Shown: one piece after another, positions 1 to 8,454 of the stretch
Layout: the number at the start of each line of letters is the position of its first letter
How positions within the stretch are numbered: position 1 is the stretch's first letter
DNA from: Pirellulales bacterium
Lineage (GTDB): Bacteria; Planctomycetota; Planctomycetia; Pirellulales; JALHPA01
DNA length: 64,000 nt
Direction of reading: 5' to 3'
NCBI GenBank assembly: GCA_033762255.1
Contig: JANRLT010000022.1
Span: 35,659 to 99,658 of the forward strand
The notes under the pieces: generated by a model
Database searches by the model: none
The model's input: the letters and a program-made list of their open reading frames with translations, nothing else
What the model was told of the DNA's origin: nothing
Made by a program: the position numbers and the translations under genes

Positions 1-334
1 AATTCGCCGCCAATCGCCGACACCGGGCGATGCGCACATTTTTCTTTCCTAAATTTCCCAGCCATAGGATTGCGGTCTCTCGCGGGTACAACTCGATGGG
101 ACTAAGAAACGCAATTCCACCTCGTGAAATATCACAACAATAGGTCGGTATGCTGTCATTCTCCCGCGGAATCGACGGCAGCCCACCGGTCACTTCCAAT
201 GTCACTGGTTGGCGAAAATAGAGTCGCGCATATTGGCGGCGATCATCGTATTTTGATACGGTGATGCCTTGCTTGGACAAGAATTCATCCAAGGGCCACG
301 GTGGCAAAACGCGTTGAACGGCTTGTTCCCGCAT
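1..334 (-). CDS. PilZ-domain protein, partial (cut by left edge)
   Basis: About 111 N-terminal codons are present and the gene runs off the left edge. The reading frame is open throughout. It shows the two sequence signatures of PilZ c-di-GMP receptors: RQYAR (RxxxR, residues 33-37), then a beta-strand-like stretch and CDISRGG (DxSxGG, residues 67-73), followed by further strand-like segments. The known role of the family is binding cyclic di-GMP and passing the signal to a partner. ATG 334 follows the stop codon of the HD-GYP gene by 7 bp with AGGGA just upstream, so the two are probably co-transcribed. The target of this PilZ protein cannot be seen because the C-terminus is missing. Confidence 0.82.
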   Translation of the reverse strand, partial: MREQAVQRVLPPWPLDEFLSKQGITVSKYDDRRQYARLYFRQPVTLEVTGGLPSIPRENDSIPTYCCDISRGGIAFLSPIELYPRETAILWLGNLGKKNVRIARCRRLAAN

Positions 335-341
335 ATGTTCC

Positions 342-1262
342 CTAGTTGCGAATAGTCTTGATCCAGCAATCCAAATACTCTGGATCAAACTGCGAGGCCG
401 ATTGGCTGGATTGGTGGGTGATGGCCTGCTCGATCGATAAGGGGCGGCGATAGGGTCTTTGCGCGGTTAACGCGTCAAACACATCCACAATCGCGCAGAT
501 TCGAGCGGTCCAATGGATTTCCCGATCCCGCAGACCCACGGGATAACCCGATCCGTCGGGCTTTTCGTGATGATGGTAAATCATCAACAATTGGTCCTTG
601 TCCAGGTTGGGATTAGCGCAGACCTCTTCAAATCCCCACCGTGGATGGTTCATCAATAATTCGCGCTCGGTGGATGACAACCGCCCCGGTTTTTTTAGCA
701 AATCCTGGTGAATCAGGCGTTTACCCAGATCGTGCAATAAAGCTCCCTGGGCCAGCGCGGTTAAATGTGATTTATCGCTAATACCAAGGCGTTTCAACAA
801 AATCACCGCATAAACACTAACATTGGTAACATGGGTAAAAGTATCCCCATCATGCAGCAAGAGTGAACGAACAAACGCGGCACTTTCCCGCTGGTTGTCG
901 CATGCATCCAAGATGGCGTCGGCCAATCCCGCACTTTCCCGCAACATGCTTTCCGTACCGGGTGATTTCCAGGCTTTGGAAAAACCCGCCTTGGCCACCT
1001 CGCGGGCAATGGCAAAATGGACTTCCGGCGGCATACTGGCCTTGGTAGCCAACATATCTTCAAATTGGCCATGTAGTACGCTAGCTTCCTCGGCAGTCGT
1101 GTAGAGCGAAAGTATTCCCGATCGCTGCAAAGTCAGCAGATCAGATCGGCTGGGGGGAGAATCAGGGCGACAATACAATTGTCGTCGCCCATGACGAACC
1201 AGATAAAGGTTGACCTGAATCGCCGTGGGTGGAAATAATGCCGCAAGGCGAATCGGTATCAT
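342..1262 (-). CDS. HD-GYP domain protein (probable c-di-GMP phosphodiesterase)
   Basis: 306 residues from the chosen ATG. The frame stays open upstream to 1475, but those 71 extra residues look non-coding and have no family resemblance. The C-terminal half is a full HD-GYP domain: His144 region, HDLGK (177-181), HP pair near 206, HHHEKPDGSGYP (230-241) and DVFDALTAQRPYRR. All expected metal ligands appear present, so it is probably an active phosphodiesterase that opens c-di-GMP to pGpG/GMP. The N-terminal ~120 residues carry no recognised sensor domain and no membrane segment. A PilZ gene follows directly, which supports a c-di-GMP function. Confidence 0.88.
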   Translation of the reverse strand: MIPIRLAALFPPTAIQVNLYLVRHGRRQLYCRPDSPPSRSDLLTLQRSGILSLYTTAEEASVLHGQFEDMLATKASMPPEVHFAIAREVAKAGFSKAWKSPGTESMLRESAGLADAILDACDNQRESAAFVRSLLLHDGDTFTHVTNVSVYAVILLKRLGISDKSHLTALAQGALLHDLGKRLIHQDLLKKPGRLSSTERELLMNHPRWGFEEVCANPNLDKDQLLMIYHHHEKPDGSGYPVGLRDREIHWTARICAIVDVFDALTAQRPYRRPLSIEQAITHQSSQSASQFDPEYLDCWIKTIRN

Positions 1263-1494
1263 GGCAACCTGCCCGGTAGCCAACGCAGGGAATTCGCTTG
1301 CCGCGCGGCGCAAAAGGCGCGTGGCAGGCAAGTTAGGAATGTTTCCACAGTTCTGTAAATCAACTACGGAAACATAACTTACAAAATTGCTGCGTGCGAA
1401 TTTTTTTCGCCAAAACCTTACTGTCTGCCTTCCGCAAAATCGGCATGATAGGCATTTCCCGCGCGTGGGTCGCATGAGCGAGCGGCAACCGGTT

Positions 1495-2130
1495 TTACCG
1501 TTGGATGGTGTGAAAAATCCGGTCTCCGGCGTCTCCCAGCCCCGGCACGATATATTTATGGTCGTTTAATTCCGGATCGATGGCGCAGACATGAATGTCG
1601 ACCTCGGGGAGTTGATCCCGCACGTGATTGATGCCATCCTGGGCCGCGATAATCGCCAAAAGTTTTAGCCGCGGCACATTCCATTTTTTGAGAATTTGCA
1701 AAGCCGCCACCGCCGATCCCCCCGTGGCCAACATCGGATCCACCACCAACGCCAAATCCACCGGTTGGCTCGCCGGCAGTTTACTATAGTATTGCACGGG
1801 TTGGGCGGTGGCTTCATCCCGGTAAACCCCCAAATGCCAGACCTCGGCGTCGGGAATGAGATTTAAGATGCCATCCACCATGCCCAATCCCGCGCGCAAG
1901 ATGGGGACCAGGCCGATCCGTTGCCGCAGAACCGCCCCCTGGGTCATCGTCAGGGGTGTTTGCACCGAAACCGTGGTGAGCGGCAAATCTTGGGTGGCCT
2001 CATAAGCCAACAACACCGACAAACGTTGAATGAGCCGGCGAAACTCGGCGGGGGGAGTGGATTGGTCGCGCAAGTTGGCCAGATGATGCTGGATAAGCGG
2101 ATGCGTGGCACAAGAGACATGTTCCTGCAT
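1495..2130 (-). CDS. upp: Uracil phosphoribosyltransferase
   Basis: 211 residues, the usual length for Upp. It converts uracil and PRPP to UMP in pyrimidine salvage in the cytoplasm. The PRPP-binding loop is seen as VDPMLATGGSA (about residues 129-139), the family motif RAGLGMVDG lies near residue 80, and the C-terminal uracil-binding GLGDAGDR is present near 197. ATG 2130 is preceded by GGAAG at suitable spacing. It lies 232 bp upstream of the HD-GYP start on the same strand, probably as a separate unit. It is an ordinary housekeeping gene with no abnormal residues noticed. Confidence 0.96.
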   Translation of the reverse strand: MQEHVSCATHPLIQHHLANLRDQSTPPAEFRRLIQRLSVLLAYEATQDLPLTTVSVQTPLTMTQGAVLRQRIGLVPILRAGLGMVDGILNLIPDAEVWHLGVYRDEATAQPVQYYSKLPASQPVDLALVVDPMLATGGSAVAALQILKKWNVPRLKLLAIIAAQDGINHVRDQLPEVDIHVCAIDPELNDHKYIVPGLGDAGDRIFHTIQR

Positions 2131-2294
2131 AAAACTTCCATTCGCCAGGGCAATCCAAAGAATTTGAAATTTTCATTCATACAATCTGAATGTAGATGGT
2201 AGGCATGCCTCCGAACAGCGTAATTTTATAAATTTTTACGGGTATGGGGTTGTATTTGTCGGGCTGATGAATTTAAGGCATTCATCCCCAAATA

Positions 2295-2328
2295 AAATCA
2301 GGGTTAGCCAAAAAGGCCAACCCTGAGG
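2295..2328 (-). terminator. Rho-independent terminator of the PEP-CTERM gene
   Basis: A 12-bp stem with one mismatch (arms TCAGGGTTAGCC and GGCCAACCCTGA, 2299-2326) encloses a short A-rich loop. Read on the minus strand it is followed by a T-rich stretch. It lies 52 bp beyond the stop codon of the PEP-CTERM gene. Confidence 0.7.
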
Positions 2329-2379
2329 GAATTCGTGGCGATGACGAATTTAATTTTTTCAATAAAGAAGAATCAGCGG

Positions 2380-3678
2380 TTAGGCCATCCGCACAGCCCG
2401 CCGACGCCAAGCCAAAGCGGCTACGGCACCCAGGCCTAACAGCACGTAGGTGGAGGGTTCGGGAATAACGACCTCGCCAATGGCTTCCAGGGCATTGATG
2501 TCAATATAAGCCCGTTCGTTGGGCCCCAAACCAGCAAGACCCAAATCCGAAAGGGCATAAGCATGATCCCACAAATGCCCGCCATGGAATAAAAATCCGG
2601 AACCACCGCTGGCCGTCATCCAAAAGATCTCGCTGCCGGTCGCGTAATACCCATCGGGATCGGCGGGATCGGGCATCTGGCGGATGCTAAAGATGATGCT
2701 ATCGCTAATTCCAGCGTTGCCAGCGGGATCGGATTCGCTTTCAAACCGCATGTTGGTGCCGACAATATCCCGGACCATCAGCGCGTCCAGATTGACCGCT
2801 TCACGCCAGATCAGGTTATCGCCATGGCTATCCATCGCGGTGGTGGGAACAGGTCCCAAGAGAGCCTCGACCGCGGAAACCACGGCCGCATGGCTGATGT
2901 AGGGGACGCTGGTCGCGGCCAGATCATAACTAAAGACCGATGCTCCCGCGCCTCCTAGCACATCAACATCGAGAGAGTACTTGTCCGAGTCGGCGGTAAC
3001 CCCCGGCTCTGGCCCCCAAACCTCCAGGCCATCCACATCGCGCGGAACGGGCATGCCGTTGACTCGCGGGGCGGGAGCCCAAACGTGTTGAATGGCAAAG
3101 CCATTAAACGCACCGGATTCCTCGACCGAGATGTCCCCGGAACCACCAATCACATTACCATTGGTCAACAACACCGGACCGGAAAACGGAATCAGAGGAA
3201 TGGTCGAGGGTTTTTCCAAAATCCGTCCCGCCGTGGGCGTTGCAATATAACGTGCGACGGTGTCATCAATCGAAAAAATCAAATGCGCGCGATCGGGATA
3301 AATGACCCCACGCGGGGTAAACTGCAAAAGCTCGGTGTAGAGGGCGTCACCGCTGTTTCCCAGGGCGTCAACTTCTTGTTCCCGGGGAAAGTTCGGCCCG
3401 CGCGTCCCGCTAAAATCGACCCCATCCAGCACCCCGCCGATACCATCCCAGGCAATGACTTGTTCCGGGTCCGGGATCGGGGCAATGTTTAAGTCAATAT
3501 CGTGGGAATATTCCTTGCCAAAGACCAAGGCGGGGTCAATCACTCCCTTGCCCACGGCTGGAAAGGCACCCGGCGGCAGCATGACCGGGGTGTAGGGAAT
3601 GGTCGCCAAAACAGGACCGGCATACAGCAAAGAGACCAACGGCGCAACACGAATCAATTGTTTCAGCTTGCGATTCAT
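2380..3678 (-). CDS. PEP-CTERM sorting-domain exported protein
   Basis: 432 residues. The start is set at ATG 3678 because AGGAG lies 9 bases upstream and the N-terminus then reads as a signal peptide (MNRKLKQLIRV, a hydrophobic core, then Ala-rich cleavage region near residue 25). The frame is open further upstream but without a ribosome site. The C-terminus has the PEP-CTERM tripartite signal: VIPEPSTYVLLGLG, a transmembrane stretch and the basic tail AWRRRAVRMA. This tag is known to be read by exosortase/EpsH systems that process proteins for the cell surface or matrix. The mature domain contains Gly/Asp-rich strands and no enzyme motif I recognise; its function is unknown. No exosortase gene is in the window. 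Confidence 0.87.
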   Translation of the reverse strand: MNRKLKQLIRVAPLVSLLYAGPVLATIPYTPVMLPPGAFPAVGKGVIDPALVFGKEYSHDIDLNIAPIPDPEQVIAWDGIGGVLDGVDFSGTRGPNFPREQEVDALGNSGDALYTELLQFTPRGVIYPDRAHLIFSIDDTVARYIATPTAGRILEKPSTIPLIPFSGPVLLTNGNVIGGSGDISVEESGAFNGFAIQHVWAPAPRVNGMPVPRDVDGLEVWGPEPGVTADSDKYSLDVDVLGGAGASVFSYDLAATSVPYISHAAVVSAVEALLGPVPTTAMDSHGDNLIWREAVNLDALMVRDIVGTNMRFESESDPAGNAGISDSIIFSIRQMPDPADPDGYYATGSEIFWMTASGGSGFLFHGGHLWDHAYALSDLGLAGLGPNERAYIDINALEAIGEVVIPEPSTYVLLGLGAVAALAWRRRAVRMA

Positions 3679-4031
3679 TAGACTCGCTCCTTTCAGGAAC
3701 AGGGCCAGGCAAAGAATGGTCGATGTGGCTTGGCCCTTGCCGCACAGACCCACATTAGTGCTAATCAGCAATCACAGAAACGTATTTTTGGAGGCGTGTA
3801 ACTACTTAATACCAAAGATTTGCGTTTTCCCGCATTACTGTTGATTGCAATGTACCCACCCCTTGACAAGAGCACAACAATTTGGCGCATAAATCTTTGT
3901 GTTATTTAGAAAATAAAATAATAAGAGGCCAGTAATTTCCTGGCATTTGTTCATTAGAATTTAATAGCAACTCAATTAATCACAAACCATTTTGCCGCTA
4001 AAGTTGCAGGGTATTTAAAGAAGCGCTCCCA
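3679..4031. other. Intergenic stretch, 353 bp, AT-rich
   Basis: No credible frame on either strand. It must contain the promoter of the leftward PEP-CTERM gene and the 3' end of the leftward YetF unit. A TTGACA hexamer occurs near 3863 on the plus strand, but no rightward gene follows it, so I do not call a promoter. Confidence 0.5.
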
Positions 4032-4484
4032 TCAAACTTTCTTTTCCCACGGCACAATGCTGATTTTGCCCCCTTTCTCCAGGACCGCCATCTTAACTTG
4101 GGATAGGTTTTCTAAACCTAATTGATTCCGCGCCGCCTCTAAAATATCGTCCGGATGAATTAGTTCCAGGCGTAAACGATCCTCTTGCAGTTTGCCATCT
4201 TTGAGCAAAATGAGGGCGTTGCCATCCAAAAGCGGTTCGGTCACCGGTAAATAAAATTTAACGAGGGACAAAGCCACATCCCAACCCACCAACGTCATAA
4301 TTAGTAATATACTGTTTGTGAGGGAATGATCGCTTCCCACCATGGCTTGTTGTGTGGTTTCACTAATAAGGAGAACCAGTACCAAGTCAAAGACAGTCGC
4401 TTGCGACAGCGTACGCTTTCCCGCCACGCGAAAAATGACAAACACAAATAGATAAACCACGGTGCCGCGAATAATTGTGTCCAT
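4032..4484 (-). CDS. YetF/DUF421 family membrane protein
   Basis: 150 residues. The N-terminal part has two to three hydrophobic segments (about residues 5-20, 30-45 and 58-78), with the family motif RVAGKRTLSQATVFDLVL around residues 19-36. A soluble C-terminal domain (about 85-150) contains LLKDGKLQEDRLR and an ending typical of DUF421 (VLEKGGKISIVPWEK). The family is widespread and linked to stress and spore proteins in Bacillus, but its biochemical role is unknown. It starts 6 bp after the stop codon of the next gene upstream, so the two are a translationally close pair. The start has only a weak ribosome site, consistent with coupling. Confidence 0.88.
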   Translation of the reverse strand: MDTIIRGTVVYLFVFVIFRVAGKRTLSQATVFDLVLVLLISETTQQAMVGSDHSLTNSILLIMTLVGWDVALSLVKFYLPVTEPLLDGNALILLKDGKLQEDRLRLELIHPDDILEAARNQLGLENLSQVKMAVLEKGGKISIVPWEKKV

Positions 4485-4490
4485 GGCGAT

Positions 4491-4979
4491 TTATGGATAG
4501 ACCCATTGCCGTAAACGTAAGGGTTCATCGCCATCGGGCCAAATAAGAGATTCGTGCCAACCCGCTTGCTGGTGTTGGTAATCGCAAGTAATGGCAATTT
4601 TGTCAGCGCCATCCGTTGCAAATACGAAAGTTACACGGTCTTCCCCCACCCTGGTTCGCAAGGGTTGCGGCTTGAATTCATCAATTTCAACCCCTCGTAT
4701 AAAATTATTTGCCAGCGCAAGTTCGCAGGTTTCTTGGTGTTCCAAGTCACCCAGAAATATCTGAAGTTTTGCGGGGGCGGCATACCGGGCTAGCCAGTCA
4801 TATTCAATCGTCGCGGATTTACCCCGTGCCGTTGCCCCGGAAATCCACCCTTGACCAAATCCCCCCGCCAAACCCGCCAAAAGTGCCAAGCTAAATATCA
4901 ACCAAGCGCCCCGAAAGACATAAAACTCCATTTTTTGCCACTGCAACTTTTTCGGCTGCTCCAAGTCCAATGTATCCAT
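4491..4979 (-). CDS. Membrane-anchored protein of unknown function, partner of DUF421 gene
   Basis: 162 residues. A basic cytoplasmic N-terminus (about 1-22) is followed by one transmembrane helix (about 23-45, FRGAWLIFSLALLAGLAGG). The rest is a soluble, probably extracytoplasmic domain that reads as alternating beta strands (IEYDWLARYAAPAKLQIF; VTFVFATDGADKIAITCDY). I do not recognise a named domain. ATG 4979 has GGAGATTTTTT immediately upstream. The 6-bp spacing to the YetF gene suggests the two products act together at the membrane; this is inference from position only. Confidence 0.72.
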   Translation of the reverse strand: MDTLDLEQPKKLQWQKMEFYVFRGAWLIFSLALLAGLAGGFGQGWISGATARGKSATIEYDWLARYAAPAKLQIFLGDLEHQETCELALANNFIRGVEIDEFKPQPLRTRVGEDRVTFVFATDGADKIAITCDYQHQQAGWHESLIWPDGDEPLRLRQWVYP

Positions 4980-5058
4980 AAAAAATCTCCAGCGAATGCC
5001 AGCTCAGGGGTCTCTGGCATCCGCCGGAGTTATTGGGTGATTCCCATGAGGGGGGCAC

Positions 5059-5358
5059 TTATGATGCCGCGTCGGTTCCCGCGACTTTGACCAGCTTGTT
5101 ATATAAACCCAAAATTAAAAAAGTCGGAGCCCATTGGCCCACAAATACGCTGGCTTGACGACGGCCGCATAATTGTAAAACCAATGATGTGCCAATGGAG
5201 GCCGTGGCCGCCCACAAAAAAAGGTCGGATGGCAATTTGGCTGTTTGCTGTTCAATGGTGCGCGCGACCTGTCCTTCGCGATGTTCATGGCGGGAAGGCT
5301 CATTGCCGGATATTCCCGACCAGTTTGTACCGGCGTTGCGAGTGGATGTGGGTGACAT
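5059..5358 (-). CDS. Small membrane protein, function unknown
   Basis: 99 residues. The first ~40 are polar and basic, then two hydrophobic segments (about 45-62, FLWAATASIGTSLVLQL, and 70-87, VGQWAPTFLILGLYNKL) predict a hairpin membrane protein. The start is supported by a strong AAGGAG site 9 bases upstream of ATG. It lies 79 bp upstream of the membrane-protein pair on the same strand and could be in the same transcript. No enzymatic motif is visible and I do not know a function. Confidence 0.66.
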   Translation of the reverse strand: MSPTSTRNAGTNWSGISGNEPSRHEHREGQVARTIEQQTAKLPSDLFLWAATASIGTSLVLQLCGRRQASVFVGQWAPTFLILGLYNKLVKVAGTDAAS

Positions 5359-5695
5359 GCTGAGTACTCCTTAAAATAATGGCGTGCGTTAATGGCGAAC
5401 GTGTTTTGGTGAGTTTGGAAATTCGACCGATGGCGGAACGTGCCAATAAGCCACCTGCATTTTTTGTGCCGCAGCCTCATGGAGCGCGCATGAATCTTGC
5501 AATTAACGTTCTTTGAATAAATTGTTGAATAACGTCCGCGAGGGTTGTGGACAAATTCAAACCGCTTAGTTCATAAACTAGCCACTTTTATTATTTGGTA
5601 CGGCCTTTCCCTTGTTATCGGTGGATGATCTTTCTATCGTTTTAAAGCTGGCATGATAACTGCACATTTTCTTACAAACATTAAGGAGACAAATC
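5359..5695. other. Divergent intergenic region, 337 bp
   Basis: It separates the leftward small-membrane-protein unit from the rightward Lys-rich protein gene and so should hold both promoters. No credible gene is seen. The last bases contain the strong ribosome site AAGGAG for the gene at 5696. Confidence 0.5.
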
Positions 5696-5935
5696 ATGCC
5701 GCGCGGTTCAAAAGACAAGTACACTGATAAACAAAAGCGCCAAGCCGAGCATATTGCCGAGTCCTATGCCAAACGGGGTGTTGGCAAAAAAACCGCCAAA
5801 AGCAGAGCCTGGGCAACCGTGAATAAAACCAGCCAGGGGGGTGAAAAACCAGGCGGAGGAGGCTATGGCAAGCCTAAAATTTCCACAAAAGGCACCACAA
5901 AACGAAAAGCGGCTCGCAAAAAACGATCCGGATAA
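5696..5935 (+). CDS. Small Lys-rich protein ('plasmid stabilization' type annotation)
   Basis: 79 residues, very basic. The N-terminus MPRGSKDKYTDKQKRQAEHI and the following ESYAKRGVGKKTAKSRAWATVNK match a family of short stress-type proteins often annotated as plasmid stabilization proteins in Proteobacteria. The C-terminal third is a Gly/Lys-rich tail (TKRKAARKKRSG) that could bind nucleic acid. AAGGAG precedes ATG 5696 at ideal distance. The plasmid name is historical and does not establish a role. Its position beside the YetF group suggests a stress-tolerance set, which is inference. Confidence 0.75.
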   Translation: MPRGSKDKYTDKQKRQAEHIAESYAKRGVGKKTAKSRAWATVNKTSQGGEKPGGGGYGKPKISTKGTTKRKAARKKRSG

Positions 5936-6139
5936 TTCAGCAAACAATCGCTTTTTTGGAAAATATTTCTTTAGAATTTCTGCTTGCTTTTAGGCCAGGG
6001 GATCGGGCATAATCTATTGAGGCCCGCGGTTGATGGTTGACATGCCAAACCTCGGTTCTTCCCACCTTTTTGGTTGCCCCGCTTATTGCCCACGGCAACT
6101 ATCGTGACTGTTGTGTCCCACTTTTGGTCATTTGCACCT

Positions 6140-8428
6140 ATGCGCGCAGCTTTTGCATTTTTGTGCTGTCACCGCAACTGTATCCGCTATGGCTTATTCC
6201 TATTTACCGTATTGATCGCGGGGACCGTATTCGCCGCGGAACCTCCTTCCTTTGCCAATGATATCGTCCCGCTATTAACCAAAGCTAGCTGCAACCAAGG
6301 AGCCTGCCACGGCAAAAATGACGGTCGCAACGGCTTTAAGCTATCACTGCGGGGGTATGCCCCCGATTGGGATTGGGAACGCTTGGTCAAGGAATCACGC
6401 GGACGGCGAATCAATTTGGCGGCTCCGGAGCAAAGTTTGCTGTTACGCAAGGCCAGCGGTCAAGTTCCGCATGGCGGCGGCGCGCTATTGCCCGTTGACT
6501 CCCCCGGCTATGATCTGCTCAAACAATGGATCGCCGCCGGCGCGCCTTCCTTAACCGGCAACGAGCCTCAAGTCAGTTCCTTGGAACTTACCCCGGGACC
6601 ACAAATCCTGAACGTGGGTGATCAACGGCAAATTCGGGTACAGGCACGCTACACGGATAACACCGTGCGCGACGTTACCTGGCTCACGCAATTTTTTAGC
6701 AATGATGGAAATGTCATCGATATTCAGCCGACCGGGCTATTAACAGCGGTGCGTCCCGGCGAGACCAGCATTCGGGCGCATTTTATGACGCAGGTGGAGA
6801 CCTGCGTCATGACCGTGCCCATGCCGGGTGTTGCTGACACCCAGGCTGATACCGCCACCATGCCGACCCCCGCGGGATTTATCGATGAATGGATCTTTAA
6901 AAAGCTGTCAGCGCTACGAATACCGGCTTCGCCCGACGCCACCGATGTGGAATTTATGCGCCGCGTTTATCTGGATCTGATTGGCACGTTGCCCACGGCA
7001 GCGGAAGTCCGCCAATTTATACAAAACCCCTCGACCAACAAGCGGGAACAGTTAATTGATCAATTATTGGCACGACCGGAATACATTGACTATTGGACGT
7101 TGTTTTATGCCGATCTGTTGCAAAATCGCCGCGAACGTGACCATGATGTTCGCGGGGCCAAGGATGTCCGCCGATTTCAGGCCTGGATACGCCAAAAGGT
7201 CGCGGACAACACCCCCTGGGATCAACTGGCGCGGGAGGTTCTAACCAGCCAGGGAAGCGCGGATGAGCATCCTGCCGTGGGGTACTTTGTGGTTACGGTC
7301 GGTGAAAAACAACGCGCGGACGAATCTGAAGTGGTCGCCAGCGTCGCCCAGGCGTTCTTGGGAACGCGGATTGGCTGCGCTCAATGCCATAATCATCCGC
7401 TCGAGCGTTACACACAGGATGACTACTACCACTTTGCCGCATTCTTTGCCTCGTTAAAACTAAAACGGGAAAACAGCCGCGCGGGGGCAACAGAGCTTAC
7501 ATTTGAATGGCAGGATAAAAATCAAAAAATAGCGGCCCGCCAACCGCGCACCGGCAAAATGATGCCGCCGCAAACCTTGGATCGCCAACCGGCGGAGATG
7601 GGGGATAAGCTGGACCCGCGGGAGAATCTAGCAAAATGGATCACCGGTGCTGGCAAAGAGCAATTTGCCTCGGCCATGGTCAATCGCCTGTGGCGACATA
7701 TGTATGGGACGGGATTAGTGGAACCCGTGGATGACCTGCGGGCCAGCAATCCTCCCAGCCACCCCGAATTAATGCATGCCCTGACGGACTTTTTTATCTC
7801 GCACAACTACGATGTAAAGGCGCTCCTGCGGGAGATGGCGAATTCCCGCGCTTATCAGTTATCCTCGCGAACCCTCCCGGGCAACGCGGCCGATTCCAAG
7901 TTTTACTCACACTATGCGGCGCGGCGCTTACCAGCGGAAGTTCTCTTTGACGCAATCTGCCAGGCGACCGACCAAGCTCAGGATTTCGCTGGCTATCCGC
8001 GCGGCCTGCGGGCCATTCAATTACCCGAGCCAAAAGTCGAATCGTATTTCCTCAGCCAATTTGGTCGTTCTGATCGCGTGACCGCCTGCGCATGCGAGCG
8101 TAAAAATGATTTAAGCGTGACGCAGCTCTTGCATCTGCAATGTGGTCCGGAACTATGGGACAAAGTGACCGCGGGGGAGGGACGGCTGGCAAAATTGCTG
8201 GCACCCGGCGACCCAGCCGCTGCCAGCACAACTACATCAGAATTGCCGGAGAGCGCCGAACAGGCCATGATCGAAGAACTATACCTGCACACGCTGTCAC
8301 GATTTCCGGAGGGGGCGGAAATGAAAAAACTTAGGCAGGTAAGACAGTCCTCCCATAACAAAACCGAATTTTTTCAAGACCTGTTTTGGGCTCTGCTAAA
8401 TAGCAAAGAGTTTTCCTTTAATCACTAA
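6140..8428 (+). CDS. DUF1549/DUF1553 planctomycete cytochrome-type protein with Ig-like (BIG2) domain
   Basis: 762 residues from ATG 6140, which begins a signal-peptide-like N-terminus ending in VFAAEPP; the frame is open from 6074. Next comes a cytochrome-like segment with CNQGACH (C51, C56, H57), a CX4CH variant of the heme motif. A BIG2-like domain follows (about 120-215), with the typical GDQRQIRVQARYTD and TGLLTAVRPGETSI. Then DUF1549 (about 245-450) with a canonical CXXCH (GCAQCHNHPLERYTQDDYY) and DUF1553 (about 510-755; MVNRLWRHMYGTGLVEP, NPPSHPELM). These proteins are abundant in planctomycetes and paired with DUF1501; the catalytic role is unsettled. The DUF1501 gene follows 26 bp downstream. 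Confidence 0.9.
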   Translation: MRAAFAFLCCHRNCIRYGLFLFTVLIAGTVFAAEPPSFANDIVPLLTKASCNQGACHGKNDGRNGFKLSLRGYAPDWDWERLVKESRGRRINLAAPEQSLLLRKASGQVPHGGGALLPVDSPGYDLLKQWIAAGAPSLTGNEPQVSSLELTPGPQILNVGDQRQIRVQARYTDNTVRDVTWLTQFFSNDGNVIDIQPTGLLTAVRPGETSIRAHFMTQVETCVMTVPMPGVADTQADTATMPTPAGFIDEWIFKKLSALRIPASPDATDVEFMRRVYLDLIGTLPTAAEVRQFIQNPSTNKREQLIDQLLARPEYIDYWTLFYADLLQNRRERDHDVRGAKDVRRFQAWIRQKVADNTPWDQLAREVLTSQGSADEHPAVGYFVVTVGEKQRADESEVVASVAQAFLGTRIGCAQCHNHPLERYTQDDYYHFAAFFASLKLKRENSRAGATELTFEWQDKNQKIAARQPRTGKMMPPQTLDRQPAEMGDKLDPRENLAKWITGAGKEQFASAMVNRLWRHMYGTGLVEPVDDLRASNPPSHPELMHALTDFFISHNYDVKALLREMANSRAYQLSSRTLPGNAADSKFYSHYAARRLPAEVLFDAICQATDQAQDFAGYPRGLRAIQLPEPKVESYFLSQFGRSDRVTACACERKNDLSVTQLLHLQCGPELWDKVTAGEGRLAKLLAPGDPAAASTTTSELPESAEQAMIEELYLHTLSRFPEGAEMKKLRQVRQSSHNKTEFFQDLFWALLNSKEFSFNH

Positions 8429-8454
8429 CAACCTTAGCCTTCTGGCGGTCGACC

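Noticed and set aside
5696..5935. Evidence of a plasmid, suggested by the 'plasmid stabilization' type protein
   Set aside because: The name is historical; neighbours are chromosomal and no replication or partition gene is present.
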